Below are positions 42,729 through 54,152 of a stretch of DNA of 64,000 nucleotides, in pieces. Where the stretch lies: the NCBI GenBank assembly GCA_934047225.1, contig OW204012.1, positions 6,138,001-6,202,000 of the forward strand. Reading direction: 5' to 3'. The DNA comes from Ypsolopha sequella (lineage: Eukaryota > Arthropoda > Insecta > Lepidoptera > Ypsolophidae). Position numbers and translations under genes: made by a program. Position 1 is the stretch's first letter; each line of letters begins with the position of its first letter. The notes below the pieces were generated by a model, which was not told the origin of the DNA, made no database searches, and saw only the letters and a program-made list of their open reading frames with translations.

Positions 42729-43244
42729 AATATAATTATTGCTTTTTAAAATTGTACCGTGCGTGATGAACGGCGTCTGAATAACTATGTAAGAATCTGA
42801 CTCGACACTGGCAAAAATTGGCGCTTCAAATAGCAGACGAAAGACGCAAAAAAAATTACCTTCCGTTTTCAGGATATGTAAAGAAAATAAGGGTGCTTAA
42901 ATACACAGAAAATTGTAATCAATTCGACCATACTGTAATCATAGTCCAGGGTTTTGTTTTTGGAAAACATGTTTGGATAAATTTTCTCAGTTATAGAATG
43001 AAATGAAACTTGAGGATAATTCATGATTTATATAAAAACGGCTCACCTCAATACGTGTTATGATCGGGAAAGCCGACCAGTTTCAGCAGATTTAGACTGC
43101 CTTCATCTGGGCGAGTGCAAACGTTTACACTTTTTCTCCTCTCGTACAGAGCTCAAACATGTTTTATTGGAAGGGTTGGAATTACTTTTAAAAATATCAA
43201 TAAATATAATTTTAGCTGTATTAGCTTTTTATTTGTAGTTTTAA
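42729..43244. other. Unassigned with remnants of TTAA-element words
   Basis: AATACACAGAAAATT and GGAAAACATGTTTGGATAAATTT near 42901-42980 belong to the 28295/52376 family, so a broken copy spans this stretch and 43340-43544. Confidence 0.5.
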
Positions 43245-43305
43245 CTGATAACTCGACTGATGACAGCCTCACTGATGAGGCCGAAATATATCGAAAATAT
43301 AAAGT
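43245..43305 (+). other. Hammerhead-like motif 2
   Basis: CTGATGA (43257-43263), a GCCTC/GAGGC helix with ACTGAT loop, then CGAAA (43282-43286) and an ATAT/ATAT mini-helix followed by A. Core and stems II and III fit a hammerhead; stem I is not evident. Confidence 0.35.
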
Positions 43306-43339
43306 TTAATATTTTTTTATTATTATCATATTTGTTAAA

Positions 43340-43544
43340 ACTACTTTTAAAAATATCTAGATTTTTGATTTTGGAAATTTTGCTAGCTGTTTATACTTTT
43401 ATAAATAAAAACGTATTATTTTCTCTTTCACCTCGAAACTGCCCCTGCGCATTTTTTGCTTGGATCATATACAAAATAGCCCCCCCCCCCCCCGTCTATG
43501 GCTTGGATGCACAGTGAAAGAAATAAAATTCACATAGCCTCTTA
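43340..43544 (-). repeat. TTAA-bounded element fragment
   Basis: ATATCTAGATTTTTGATTTTGG to CACATAGCCTCTTAA matches the right part of 28295-28665. It has an inserted run of C (43480-43494). Confidence 0.7.
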
Positions 43545-44394
43545 AAGGCATGGGCGCTAAGATAGAGCACCCTCAAAAACTGAGTTACTATTAAATAACT
43601 GGGCTTTTAGTTGAACTGAAAAAACGTTTTTTTTTCAAAACCACTCAAATAAATTTTTCGAAGAAAAAAGAATTGAAAAAAGCGCGTCAATTGATTAATT
43701 TATTTACTATAAATAAAGTATAAAAAATTACTTAAATAAAACACTTACTTCTCCATTTGCTTATCTGGTAATATTAATAAATTATTAAGTACCTGAAAAA
43801 GAAAGTCAAATTATTAATAATGCATCTACCACATAGTGAAATGGATGACAAATTAATTAACATATTATGAAAAATTAAAATCATAAATGAATAATAAAAA
43901 AGGTTAGTTGCCAAAAAATACTTAAAACTAAACACATTAAAATTATACACAGGTTAAAATAGAAGAAAAAAAAGTTTTAGACATTTCTGGCAAATGGCAG
44001 CATGCTCAGCAAAGCTGCCGATCTCATAGAAATCGAGCAGCGCTGATTTTCAGCATACCCCAGACAGAAGACATAATTTAGAAAAAAAACAAATAAAGGC
44101 GCAGAAGGACGTGTAAAATTCAACACAAAAAAAAAAGCGAGAAAAGGAGAAATAATATTAAAACAGTCGGTACTGATAATCATATTTGTTTTTATCAATA
44201 TCAAGTAGAGAACATTGCTATCAAGTGTTAACTTTAAAGTCAAATATTCGTACACCCACTTTTCGCATACATACTTATACATCCTTTTTAGGGCATGCAG
44301 GTTTACATCACGTCGTGTCCCCAGCGCATCAAAAAGCAAAAAGAACAAGAACAAAAAAAACTCGACTAATGAGAAGTAAAAGAGGTGTGTCAGG
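43545..44394. other. Unassigned AT-rich stretch
   Basis: A 166-codon minus-strand frame (43977-44477) crosses this region and the SINE. Its tail is Phe/Leu-rich low-complexity sequence from A/T runs and resembles no protein. I do not call it a gene. Confidence 0.45.
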
Positions 44395-44535
44395 ATCGAA
44401 GCAGGTGTAGATCTGTTGTGTCTGCCCACGTTTCTGAGAGACAGGTGTGTGTGAGTCCAAGTATGGTATGTATTCATTAGTGGCAGGAATCGAACCAGGA
44501 ACTTGTCTGGTATCCCACTGAGTCACCGCTACTTC
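44395..44535 (-). repeat. tRNA-derived SINE
   Basis: On the minus strand an A-box-like TGACTCAGTGG (plus 44515-44525) and a perfect B box GGTTCGATTCC (plus 44486-44496). The body reads CTTGGACTCACACACACCTG. No acceptor pairing, so not a tRNA gene. Confidence 0.7.
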
Positions 44536-44556
44536 TATTTTTGTGGTCTACTAATT

Positions 44557-45353
44557 CAGGGGTATGCAACCCGCGGGCCGCATGCGGCCTGTGAACCACT
44601 TCGGTGCGGCCCTCAGGGTTCCCAATCACTGCATGATAACTATATTTGGTAGTACATATTGTGAGCAAACATTTTCCACTCTGAACTATCTAAAAAGTAA
44701 AAAGTAAAGTAAAAAGTAAAGTAAGTAAGTAAGTGTTCTCGGTTAACGGGACACCTGACGCTAGAACATCAACAACACCAGGCTTTCAAAGGTTCATTGG
44801 AAGAAACTAGGTCTCTCCTCAGATTGAAAAAAATATATTTTTGATTTATCGATTTTTTATCTAGGGATTCCACCTATAAACAATGTTTTAAGATTAATAC
44901 TTTTGTCAAAAAAAAAAAAGTTTTGCACCCTCTTTTTTTTGGTTTTCAAACGTTCGCTTCAAGAACGCGGTTAAGAGACTAACTTGATTTGTTTTTCATA
45001 AAATAGATAATAGAAATATGAAGGTATATCACCTAAATCCAATATTTTTTTCCGTACAAAATATTTCAGTATTAGCTAAAAACACACCAATTTGTTGTTT
45101 CGCTGCGTGATCACTAGTATTACGCGTCCAAGAAAAAGAGGCCAAAGAGCCAACATATAATCGCCTCTATGAAAAGCAAATAAAGTCTTTGCCATTAGAC
45201 TTATTGTGCTGGACGGGTAATAAAAAAAGTTGCTAGGGTATGCCATCCTCTTAAAAGTTCCACATTTAGACGCAATACTGCACAAAATATGGCCCCCGCT
45301 GATCCTCTGATAGCATTTGTGGCCCTCCTATATCATAAGGTTGCCGACCCCTG
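44557..45353 (+). mobile_element. hAT element with transposase scrap, split
   Basis: CAGGGGTATGCAACCCGCGG faces AAGGTTGCCGACCCCTG, with GCGGCC and GGCCCTC boxes inside. Flanks TACTAATT / TAGTACTT agree at 6 of 8. Codons 44651-44701 read S-T-Y-C-E-Q-T-F-S-T-L-N-Y-L-K-S-K, the conserved hAT C-terminal dimerisation motif, so the element derives from an autonomous hAT. A TTAA-flanked repeat (44743-45254) is inserted just after it. Without that insert the element is about 285 bp. Confidence 0.82.
44743..45254 (+). repeat. ~500-bp TTAA-flanked repeat, copy 4
   Basis: 512 bp from TTAACGGGACACCTGACGCT to GGTATGCCATCCTCTTAA. Inserted in the hAT element 44557-45353. Confidence 0.9.
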
Positions 45354-45527
45354 TAGTACTTGATTGCTCGATTTGACGCAATCGGAACTAAATGCTTTAC
45401 GGAATTCATTCACTTTACTTTGACCCATACAATAGAGAAGCTTTCTTAAAAAAAAAAAAAGGAATGAATGGTTTCGCTGTCAAATAGAACGTTGCCTTTT
45501 CAATAAAAAGTTGGCAACGTGCTGTTC
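45255..45527. other. hAT right end and unassigned flank
   Basis: The first 100 bp belong to the split hAT. The rest is unrecognised. Confidence 0.5.
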
Positions 45528-46019
45528 TTTTTTTAGGGTTCCATACCCAAAGGGTAACCAACGGGACCCTATTACTAAACCCCGGTTTCCGAAAGGCCAA
45601 TCAAAGTTAACAGTAGATTAAAAAAACTTTCACCGCAAATAACGGTGAAAATAAAGCATATATTATATGAAGTCTGAATAGTGATGAATCAATAATTAAC
45701 TTAGTTAATTTTTGATTTCAATGTAAAATTCCCACTTTTTCTGGCTTAATCCGCAGATAATTATTTCAGAAACCGGGGGTAGGACTGCGCTGTCCGTCTG
45801 TCACCAGGCTGTATCTCATGAACCGTGATAGTTAGACAGTTGAAATTTTCATAGATGATGTATTTCTGTTTCCTCTTTAACAACAAATACTAAAAAACAG
45901 AATAAAATAAATATTTAAGGGGGCTCCCATACAACAGACATGTTTTTTTGCCGTTTTTATAGATAATGGTACGGAACCCTACGTGCGGGAGTCTGACTCG
46001 CACTTGGCCGGTTTTTTTT
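45528..46019 (-). repeat. GGTTCCGTA repeat, short form, interrupted
   Basis: TTTAGGGTTCCATACCCAAA to CGCACTTGGCCGGTTTTT. Split in the middle by the MITE 45578-45779. Confidence 0.9.
45578..45779. mobile_element. 202-bp TA-flanked MITE
   Basis: AACCCCGGTTTCCGAAA faces TTTCAGAAACCGGGGG. TA flanks it at 45576-45577 and 45780-45781. Intact copies (for example 26418-26633 in reverse) read ATTACTAAGACTCCGC across the site, which confirms the boundaries. Confidence 0.88.
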
Positions 46020-47051
46020 CAAGAAAGTCTCTCATTCACTTTACTTTGACAAATACAATGCACCTACACCTAATTTATGTTATAAATATATTACAAATTA
46101 TATTACAAATAAAATACAAAATAATACTGTGGAAAATATTCTCAAAAGACAACTATAAAAACAAATATGGCGGCATTGTTCTGTCAAAAGGCCATTGGCC
46201 TCGTTCCGGTTCGCGCAGTTGGCGCTAAAAACCGTCATCTTGAAACAGCTGAGTCGACGCACATACAATTTGAATTTGGGTCACAGTTATGTATGTCGAT
46301 TGTCGGTACTACATCATTTTACATCCCATTGTAAGGGACAGAATAGTTTTATATTTTTATGTCAAACGTTTACTGGAAACGGTTATTTTAAGAGGCCCCT
46401 TCACGCCTGGATTTTTCCTACGATTCATATAAAAGGTAAAAATATCAGAATAAATAAAAACTGAATGTGTAGTCAACAGCTTATTTTCTTCATATTTTTT
46501 TTCATAAGTATTATCTAGCGACATCTAACTACGTCTTTTGTCTTTTTTCAATAAATAAATAAATAAAGAATATTTCAAAATCTCTCTACTGAAAACAGGA
46601 AAGAAAAGGAAGGAAATATTGGCCGGAAAAAACAGGCCAATGGAAATGGAACAAAAAGAGACCCGTAGAAAATCAGAGCAGCTTATCGATTCCGGAACCA
46701 AACATGCGGTGCAATAGCCATTTACTGTGAATAATCCAATAAACTTTGTAAATTACTGTTGCCTTAGGTCGCTTGACACGCATCGTTTAAAAAAAAACGC
46801 ATTTTCTTTTTTTTGCTTCTAGAATTTCAAAATTTTAAATTCTAATTTATAGAAACCAATGGAAACTTTGCGAAGGCATACACAATACATAGGTTGTAAA
46901 ATTTTCTTGAATAACTATTGAGTGGATTTTGAATTTAAGTGTTCTGTTTCGATTAATTAGAAAAAGGCGGATTTTTCACAATCCGGCTGCAAGACCGCTC
47001 TTAACAAAAATGTAGATTTTTCGAAACAAATGATAGACGTGTGATACTTTA
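46020..47051. other. Unassigned stretch
   Basis: 46455-46530 (CAGCTTATTTTCTTCATAT...GACATCTAACTACGTC) recurs inverted at 55238-55315. 46840-46990 recurs inverted near 31795-31940. No gene: the frames at 45983-46464 resemble nothing. Confidence 0.45.
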
Positions 47052-47552
47052 TTAACGGGACACCTGACGCTAGAACATCAACAACACCAGGTTTTCAAGG
47101 GTTCATTGGAAGAAACTAGGTCTCTCATCATATTGAAGAAAATATATTTGATTTATAGATCTTTTATCTAGGGATTCCACCCATAAACAATGTTTTAAGA
47201 ATTATACTTTTGTCAAAAAAAAAAAAGTTTTCCACCCTCTTTTTTTTGGTTTTCAAACGTTTCAAATACGCGGTTAAGAGATCAACTTGATTTTTTTTAT
47301 AAAATAGGCAATAGAAATATGAAGGGATGTTACCTAAATCCAATATTTTTTTCCCTACAAAATATTTCAGTATTAGCTAGAAACACACCAATTTGTTGTT
47401 TCGCTGCGTGATCACTAGTATTACGCGTCCAAGAACAAGAGGCCAAAGCCAACATACAATCGCCTCTATGAAAAACAAATAAGGTCTTTGCCTTTAGACT
47501 TATTGTGCCGTCCAGCAATAAAAAAAATTGCTAGGGTATGCCATCCTCTTAA
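47052..47552 (+). repeat. ~500-bp TTAA-flanked repeat, copy 5
   Basis: 501 bp, TTAACGGGACACCTGACGCT to GGTATGCCATCCTCTTAA, with a 4-bp loss in AGGCCAAAGCC. Confidence 0.9.
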
Positions 47553-47832
47553 TCTCAGGTCTTAGTTGGGATGTAAAATAGTGATATTCATGTATGCAGG
47601 GAAAAAAAATTAGCTAAACACCTATCGAAAATTACCTGTGACCAATGCACAAAACGTTAACAGCGATGTCGACAAAATAAGAATTTCACGGGTTTCCGTG
47701 TTCTTGTAAATTGGTCGCGTGCATAAAGTGTAAATAATCCAGCGATTAATGAGGTGTGAACTGCAAGGAAAATGTTTTTTCTTATCAAAATGTGTGAACT
47801 CTAACGGACACTCCGTGACCCACTTAGAGAAT

Positions 47833-48591
47833 AAAACCGGCCAAGTGCGAGTCAGACTTGCGTACCTGTGTTGTGGATGATAAATTTGATTTTGTAATTT
47901 CTTTTCGTTAATTTCTCAAGCGCTTTACTTTTCCTGTAATCTTTACGTAAACACATATTACCATGATTTTTTTATTATTTTTTGGTCCACCAGTTTTGGA
48001 GATAAACATACATTTTTTTATGGTTTTTCAAGGATTTCTCGAAACAGATCCAATTAAATATAGCCAAACTATAAATTTTTTCAATCAGATTTTTAATATC
48101 TACAATCACTCGAGTTAAAATTTTTTTTAATCGCTATAGTTTTCCTGTGATTGGCCATTTATGATTTATAATTGTCATTTTTTTTCATATTTTTCGGTCT
48201 ACCAGTTTCAGAGACAGGGGGTGGGGAGGTCATACATATTTTTGTGTTTTTTTTTTTTATTTCTCGAAACCAATGCCAGTAACTATGGTAAAAGTATATA
48301 TTTTTACAATCAACTTATTATTATCTACAATTTGATACCCATACTGTATTTTTAGGATAATATTTTTAATTTTTTTCACTTTTGTTTTGGACTTATTTTG
48401 TACAATTTCACACTTTTCATATTTTTTTAGACCGTGATATGTGGGCAAATTAATGGTAATTTTGTGCCAAATTTCATGTCTTTAACTTGCTAAAGTATGA
48501 GGCTGTGACATACGGATGGACAGACGGACGGACAGCGTAGTCTCACCATAAAGGTTCCTTTTGTACCTTTTAGGTACGGAACCCTGAAAAA
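47833..48591 (+). repeat. GGTTCCGTA repeat, long form (759 bp)
   Basis: AAAACCGGCCAAGTGCGAGT to AGGTACGGAACCCTGAAAAA. It contains an imperfect ~200-bp internal duplication (GGTCCACCAGTTTTGGAGA and GGTCTACCAGTTTCAGAGA). It also carries the ATGCGGGC-free core AAATTTCATGTCTTTAAC that identifies the interrupted copy 36730-37712. Confidence 0.85.
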
Positions 48592-49338
48592 CAAGATAAG
48601 GCTGTAAAATATAATACAAGCAATAATTTTCTATAATTTCATGTGTCCAGGTTGAAGCATGACCTCAAGTTAGCATGTTCCGAAAAAAAAATACTTTCAT
48701 ACAAATTTATTAAAATATAACACTATTCCATATAAAACAAATAGTATTTATTTACAAATGACATTGTTGTTTTCTATAGATAATTTGAAGGAAACTCAAT
48801 TTTCAGTAAGTACTAACATTTTTGTATTTTTTAGGAATGACAAAAAAATTATTACCTTTCATCTTTCTGCCTAGACTATGCTACTTTATTTGTATGTATG
48901 TATGTATTTGTGTTTGTAGTATATTTAAAATATTAGGCTTGAAGAAGATTATTTTTCTTTTTGCACAAATATGATAACTTCACTTGTAAATTTTTTTCTT
49001 TCTCCACACCATCGGTTGACTGGTCCGCCCTTGCCTTTTGTTATTCTGTATTCTGTGTTTTATTTTTTCTGTGCAATAAAGTGTTTATTCATTCATTCAT
49101 TCATTCAATTATGTAATTTCTTTTGTATGAATGAGACAACATTAAATTACGAAGTTACCTCTAAATTTCATTTTTTTCGGGTGTTAAAGGGCCTTCTTTA
49201 AATTATACAGCCTTGAAATTTGTATTAAAAATAAAGTGACCAATAACCCCGTCTAAACATTTTGGAATATTTTAATAATTTCATCATTTCATTTGACCTT
49301 GACAACATTTTTTATTTGTTTGATTTATAATATATTTA
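48592..49338. other. Unassigned; retroelement tail with (TTCA)n at 49087-49108
   Basis: TCTGTGCAATAAAGTGTTTATTCATTCATTC is a poly(A)-signal-plus-microsatellite tail typical of lepidopteran LINEs. A (GTAT)n run is at 48892-48907. Confidence 0.5.
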
Positions 49339-49677
49339 TTTTCAATGCAAGTGCCCGTAAAGGCCCACTTTTTATGCATTAAAACCGAACAGAAAGTCGA
49401 TTATTTTGCTCTAGGGCTTTATTATTATTATTTTTTTATTTATTTACAATGTTTGGCAACCTGCAACCTTTCCTGTGTACTATAAATGTTATACTTTTTT
49501 TTCCACTGTTTAACGGCTCTGGATACAGTCCTTTTGAGCCAATCATAATTTAAAGTTCACAAGATTATATTTGTTTTATTTCCTCACACTATGCATTGCA
49601 AAACGTAGTATGATACACGGGCGTAAGAGCAATAAATTACTCGGTTACGTTTAAAACGTAAGCATGAACTACTATTT
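49339..49677 (-). repeat. Single-arm copy of the large palindromic element
   Basis: Matches the right arm of 32445-33192 from TTTTCAATGCAAGTGC to GAACTACTATT. Confidence 0.85.
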
Positions 49678-49957
49678 TAGGTCTTTAGTTCAAGTCTTCA
49701 GTATTTATAGGATTATTTAGTTTTAATTTTAGGTTAATATATTTTATTTGTTATGTAATTAATTACTTATTGTGTTTAAATAAAAACATCTAGAAGCAGA
49801 GTTATTAAATAAAAACGCAATTTTTCGTGATCGCGTGTTTCTTGGTGGTCGTAACATCCACGGCTGAGAGCGCGCTATTTTAAACCAAAATAAAAGGTCA
49901 TAGAGTTCAGTTCTGATTGATGCAAAATGATGTGCTCAATCTGACCTTATATGTTGT

Positions 49958-50328
49958 AAATAAAACTAATTCTTGGTAACTGTTCCACTGTTTGTTTATT
50001 AGACTAGTGTCAGTTTTGCATTGGAATCAGTTCCGTCAATGCGGACGGTAAAAATAAAAAAAAAATATGGTATATTTTTTGACTCAAGACAATTATTAAT
50101 TACACTTTATAAATAAACTTAGAAAAAAACATACTTATTACATACAGAAATTAAAGTTAATGTCCTAATTTAGCAGCGATCTCAAAATAACTAAATTTTT
50201 GCGTGCGTGGCATCTGATTATTAGAGCAGAATAGACAGGTAAAAAATAAAAGCGTTAGAGCAGGACTGAATTTTAGCATTGTGCAGCCCCTTAACAGTGG
50301 AACAGTTACCAATAAGTTAGTTTTATTT
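49958..50328. mobile_element. Inverted-repeat element (~370 bp)
   Basis: AAATAAAACTAATTCTTGGT and the following AACTGTTCCACTGTT face AACAGTGGAACAGTTACCAA and TAGTTTTATTT. Arms about 38 bp. The flank 49843-49925 recurs at 52258-52340 (CACGGCT---CGCGCTATTTTAAAC), so both lie in a further repeat. Confidence 0.8.
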
Positions 50329-50339
50329 TTTGTATAATT

Positions 50340-50412
50340 AAAACAGCGTATAAAAACTTATTTTCGAAATATATTTCGGCCCACTTTGGGGCCGGCATCA
50401 GTCGAATTATAA
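50340..50412 (-). other. Hammerhead-like motif 3
   Basis: On the minus strand CTGATGC, a GGCCC/GGGCC helix and GAAA, then TATATTTCGAAAATA. One core base differs (C for A) and no stem I is visible. Confidence 0.25.
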
Positions 50413-50741
50413 ACAGTAAATTACATAAAATATATATAACATTATGATTAATGAGTTTAAATGAATGACATTTGAGTATGAGTAAAAAATATATATTTTA
50501 TGACATAATTATGAATGAGCTTAACCTACTTTAACAGAAAAAATAAAAACAAAAATAAAAAAAATGTAGAGGCCACCCTGAGGGTACTTCATGCACTACC
50601 CTGAAGTTTATTTACAATATTGGGCGCACTCAAACCCGCAAGATGGCATTGCTGCTCAAGGTACCCTGATCTTGACAATAATCATGTATATATTTATTTC
50701 AACTAACAATATGTTGCAAATGTTTCATCAAGAACCAAAGA

Positions 50742-51021
50742 TTTCAAAAGTTTAGATGTGCCCTGGCACCTAAAATCTATTGCATTGTTTTTGAATGCGA
50801 ATGGAACTTTTGGTTTTATTCGTATTTCTTGAAATGTTAGTGCACCTTAAAAATACACACGATAGCATATTGAGACCCTTTTCTCCCAAAAATTCATCAA
50901 GGCGTCCAACTATCACTGTGTTCAGATGAGCACTGATTCCAAACGTGTAAGTGTCACCCATTTAAAGGTGAAAACATTTTGGTGCTGTCATACTACGGTA
51001 GGCCTATCTTTACTTTTGAAA
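50742..51021. mobile_element. 280-bp MITE with TTTCAAAAGT ends, copy 1
   Basis: TTTCAAAAGTTTAGATGTGCC faces GGCCTATCTTTACTTTTGAAA. The copy at 61586-61890 is inverted and shares AATCTATTGCATTGTTTTTGAATGCG-type and CAACTATCACTGTGTTCAG words. Confidence 0.8.
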
Positions 51022-52375
51022 CCTTTGTCAAGAACTAACAACGACAAGTATCAATGACTTTATATGCACCCTTTGCATAAAAATTGCCCGGGCAGAGTCA
51101 GCACAGTGATTGCTCGTGTGCCAGTATGTAACAGATACAAAATTATACCTAATCAACAACAGAAGAGTAGAACAAGGGTACACGCAACTTAGCGTATGAT
51201 ATTTGCGTAACACGCATGCGCGTTGCATTGCGAATTGCACTTTGTTATAGCAATAAAGTTATGCAATTATGATGGCGCAGTATTGTTTCAAATGAATATA
51301 ATTTGTTTGGCTGCAGACTGTCTTAAGGTGGCTCCGTCGGAATAATTAGCAACTCGATTCGTGGTGGTTGAAATTTCGAATAAAACCATATTAAAATAAA
51401 GCCCTTATCAGCTCGCACTGCAACATGGCTGTTACGTCAGTCGCTGCGGCTGACAAAGTGCGAAAATAGTGTGTTTTTAATTTATTTTATCTAAAATAAA
51501 ATGAATTTCCAAGAACTGAGAAAACCGAATCATTTAATATTATTTTATCTAGACGTTTATAAATTAATATACTGTTTCGATAAAAACTGTAGCAGTTATA
51601 AAGTGGATAAAAAAATCGAAAAATAAGGGTAAACTTAGAATTTTCTTGCTTCACTTCTGTATGTTATAATGAAATTCAGGAAAAACCACATCACTATTTG
51701 TATCATGCAGATTACTATGTATTTTTCTTCTGTTGAAAAATGATATAGTTACCGTATAAAATGGTTACAAAGTTACTTAGTTCAAGGTCGTTCGTTCCAA
51801 GCTTTCTGGGATCATAATCATAGATTTCTTTGTATGTTCTTCTTCTCTGTGTACACGTGTATGATTACTTCGTTTATGTTAGTTTTTTCTATTGTGATGG
51901 TTTTGCTGTCAGAAATCTCTGTTAAGGGGAGCTTATCCCAATTTTGTCTGTTTTCTGATTCATTATAAACCATGAAATTGTGATATTTTATGTCTGAAAA
52001 AAATATATATCTTAGATACATTCTTTCTGCAGATTTTTTTTGTGGTTCAAAACGCGATACGTGATACTTCGCTCGATCGAAAAAAATCCGAAACTTTGTC
52101 GATTTTTCATGTTTTTTTTGTTTTATATAAATTTACATTACCAAATCGTAGGAAAATTACAGGAAATTAAGGAAACTGTAGTTTAGTAAGTACTTGAATG
52201 GATAGTTTTCTGAAATTATCACCGTAAAAATGTTATTTGAGTGATGTATCGGTTATCGTAACAGCCACGGCTCAAATCGCGCTATTTTAAACTATAATAA
52301 AAGATCATAGAGTTCAGTTCTACTTGAAGCAAAATGAGGAAATCAATGTGAGGGATAACGGGCCCTTAAGAGACT
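51022..52375. other. Unassigned with a relative of the 4934 element
   Basis: 51330-51470 (CTTAAGGTGGCTCCGTCGG..., ACATGGCTGTTACGTCAGTCGCTGC, GTGCGAAAATAG) is a diverged relative of 31040-31110. The rest is unrecognised. Confidence 0.45.
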
Positions 52376-52787
52376 GCGAATTTTATTTTTGTCACTGTCA
52401 CTCCAAGCGAAAACACGCTCAGTGCGAGAGGGGCGGATTCAGGGCGAAAGCGAAAAATGTTAGTTTTATAATTTTTATAAAAAATATAAAGTAGCTAGTA
52501 AAATTTCAAATATCTCATTTCTAGATATTGTTGAAACACACCTGATAAAATATGTTTGAGTTCTGTATATGGTTTGTATTCGTCAAACGAGGAGAAAAAG
52601 TGTGTTTGAAGACCTCATTTCAACAATTATTTCTATCGAGGAAAATTTATCCAAACATGTTTTCCAATTTCAAAACCCTAGATTATATAGTCAAAATGCA
52701 TATACCAGAAAATTATTAAAATTCTCCGTGTATTTCATGAAATACACAGAAAAGAAACACCCGTACTTTTTTCGCACATCGCCTTAA
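52376..52787 (+). mobile_element. TTAA-bounded element, 412 bp
   Basis: TTAAGAGACTGCGAATTTTA at the left, GCACATCGCCTTAA at the right. Inverted relative of 28295-28665 with both TTAA edges intact. Confidence 0.78.
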
Positions 52788-54152
52788 GACTCTTAAGAGG
52801 TAAGCTCGTCAATGTGCATCTTTTTTCCCTGAAATTTTATTAATGTTTATTTTTCCGCGTGTGTACAATATAAAGAATAAAGACTTCGGATATACTGGCG
52901 TATAGAAGAACTGACAGCCCGATAACGCATGACAAAGGAGACGGTCGGTTCCCCATAAGCAAAATGCCTTAAGAGTATGACATAGCCAAAACAAAAACCA
53001 GTTCCGGGCGTGGCTTATTCTATTTTACGATAGCGCGCGGGGGGAAATTCGTCCCGGTCTCTAAGCTCGCGTCACCATAGCAAAAATACGAATAGAGTGG
53101 ACGAGGCAGGGTCAAAAGTAATACGTATTTTATTTTATCTAATTTATTAGTGTATTTCGATCATCGTCACACGGCATTGATCCTACTTGCTATCACGTCG
53201 GGACGTAAATTTATTATGGTCGGCTAAAAGTGGTTTTTTGAGTGTTTGATTTATCAGTTGACCCTCGGAACATTTCAGACACTCCTTTAGAGATACATAA
53301 TAATATCGTGACGGTTAATTGTCACCATTACCCATTCTTTAAATATTTTTCGCCCGTTGAGCTGGTTTTACACTTGCGGGAAAATAAATTGGACCAAAAA
53401 TTTCTTTACAAAAAATTTTTACTAAAGTTGTTATTACAAAAAGTGGAAACTAACAAATATTCTCAGAAGGAATGCACCACGTCACTATCTATCTCACTGT
53501 AGCCTATATCAATTATGCCTCTCTCATTCAACCACGTTTAACTGCGTTACTATCTCATTCCAACTCATTTTAAATAGCGTCACTATTTATCTCACTCTAA
53601 CGCGTGTTAAATGGCATTTCTAATGAACGTCAAATATTTTTACTGCCCGCCACTCTTTCATTCTAAATTCTAATTATTTAAAAAAATACGAAGCTCCTTT
53701 GGTAGTAAAATAGCAATAACTTTTTTTTCAAAAGTAATACACAGAAATTGCCAGATCATTTGAAAAACAATATTTGATGAGCCGTTATTTAAGACAATTT
53801 GCAAAACTAACATAGGACATTTTTTTCAGGGTGTGGTATCGAACTAACCTAATTACAAAAAATTGCTCATAAATTGGGTTTTTATTTTTTTTCCTGATGT
53901 AACAGCATTTGAAGGTTTATTTTGACTTTATCAATAGCATGACTATTCAGAGTTGCGCAACAAAAATTTTATTCTTATAATTTAGAACTGGTTAGCTTTG
54001 ACTCTAAAAAATCTATTCGAATTTATAAAAGTACCATCAACTCGAAGACTATCTACTTTTTGCTGAGGTCATAATTTGATATTCTGGTCAGTCATGAGCT
54101 GGCCTACCAGCCTTCCAAGGGAAAGCGTTGACTTTTGGGACACCTGTTTACC
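52788..54152. other. Unassigned; SINE-like words and short repeats
   Basis: 53185-53290 (CACGTCGGGACGTAAAT, CCTCGGAACATTTCAGACACTCCTT) echoes the 27178-27515 SINE body. GTYACTATYTATCTCAYTC recurs near 53480, 53546 and 53578. The 86-codon frame 53242-53502 begins in this SINE-like part and is not recognised. Confidence 0.45.

Noticed and set aside
43977..44477. 166-codon minus-strand frame as a membrane protein
   Set aside because: Phe/Leu richness comes from A/T runs; it crosses a SINE, shows no conserved motif and has no partner copy.
53242..53502. 86-codon frame as a host gene
   Set aside because: It begins in SINE-like sequence, is AT-rich and resembles nothing known.
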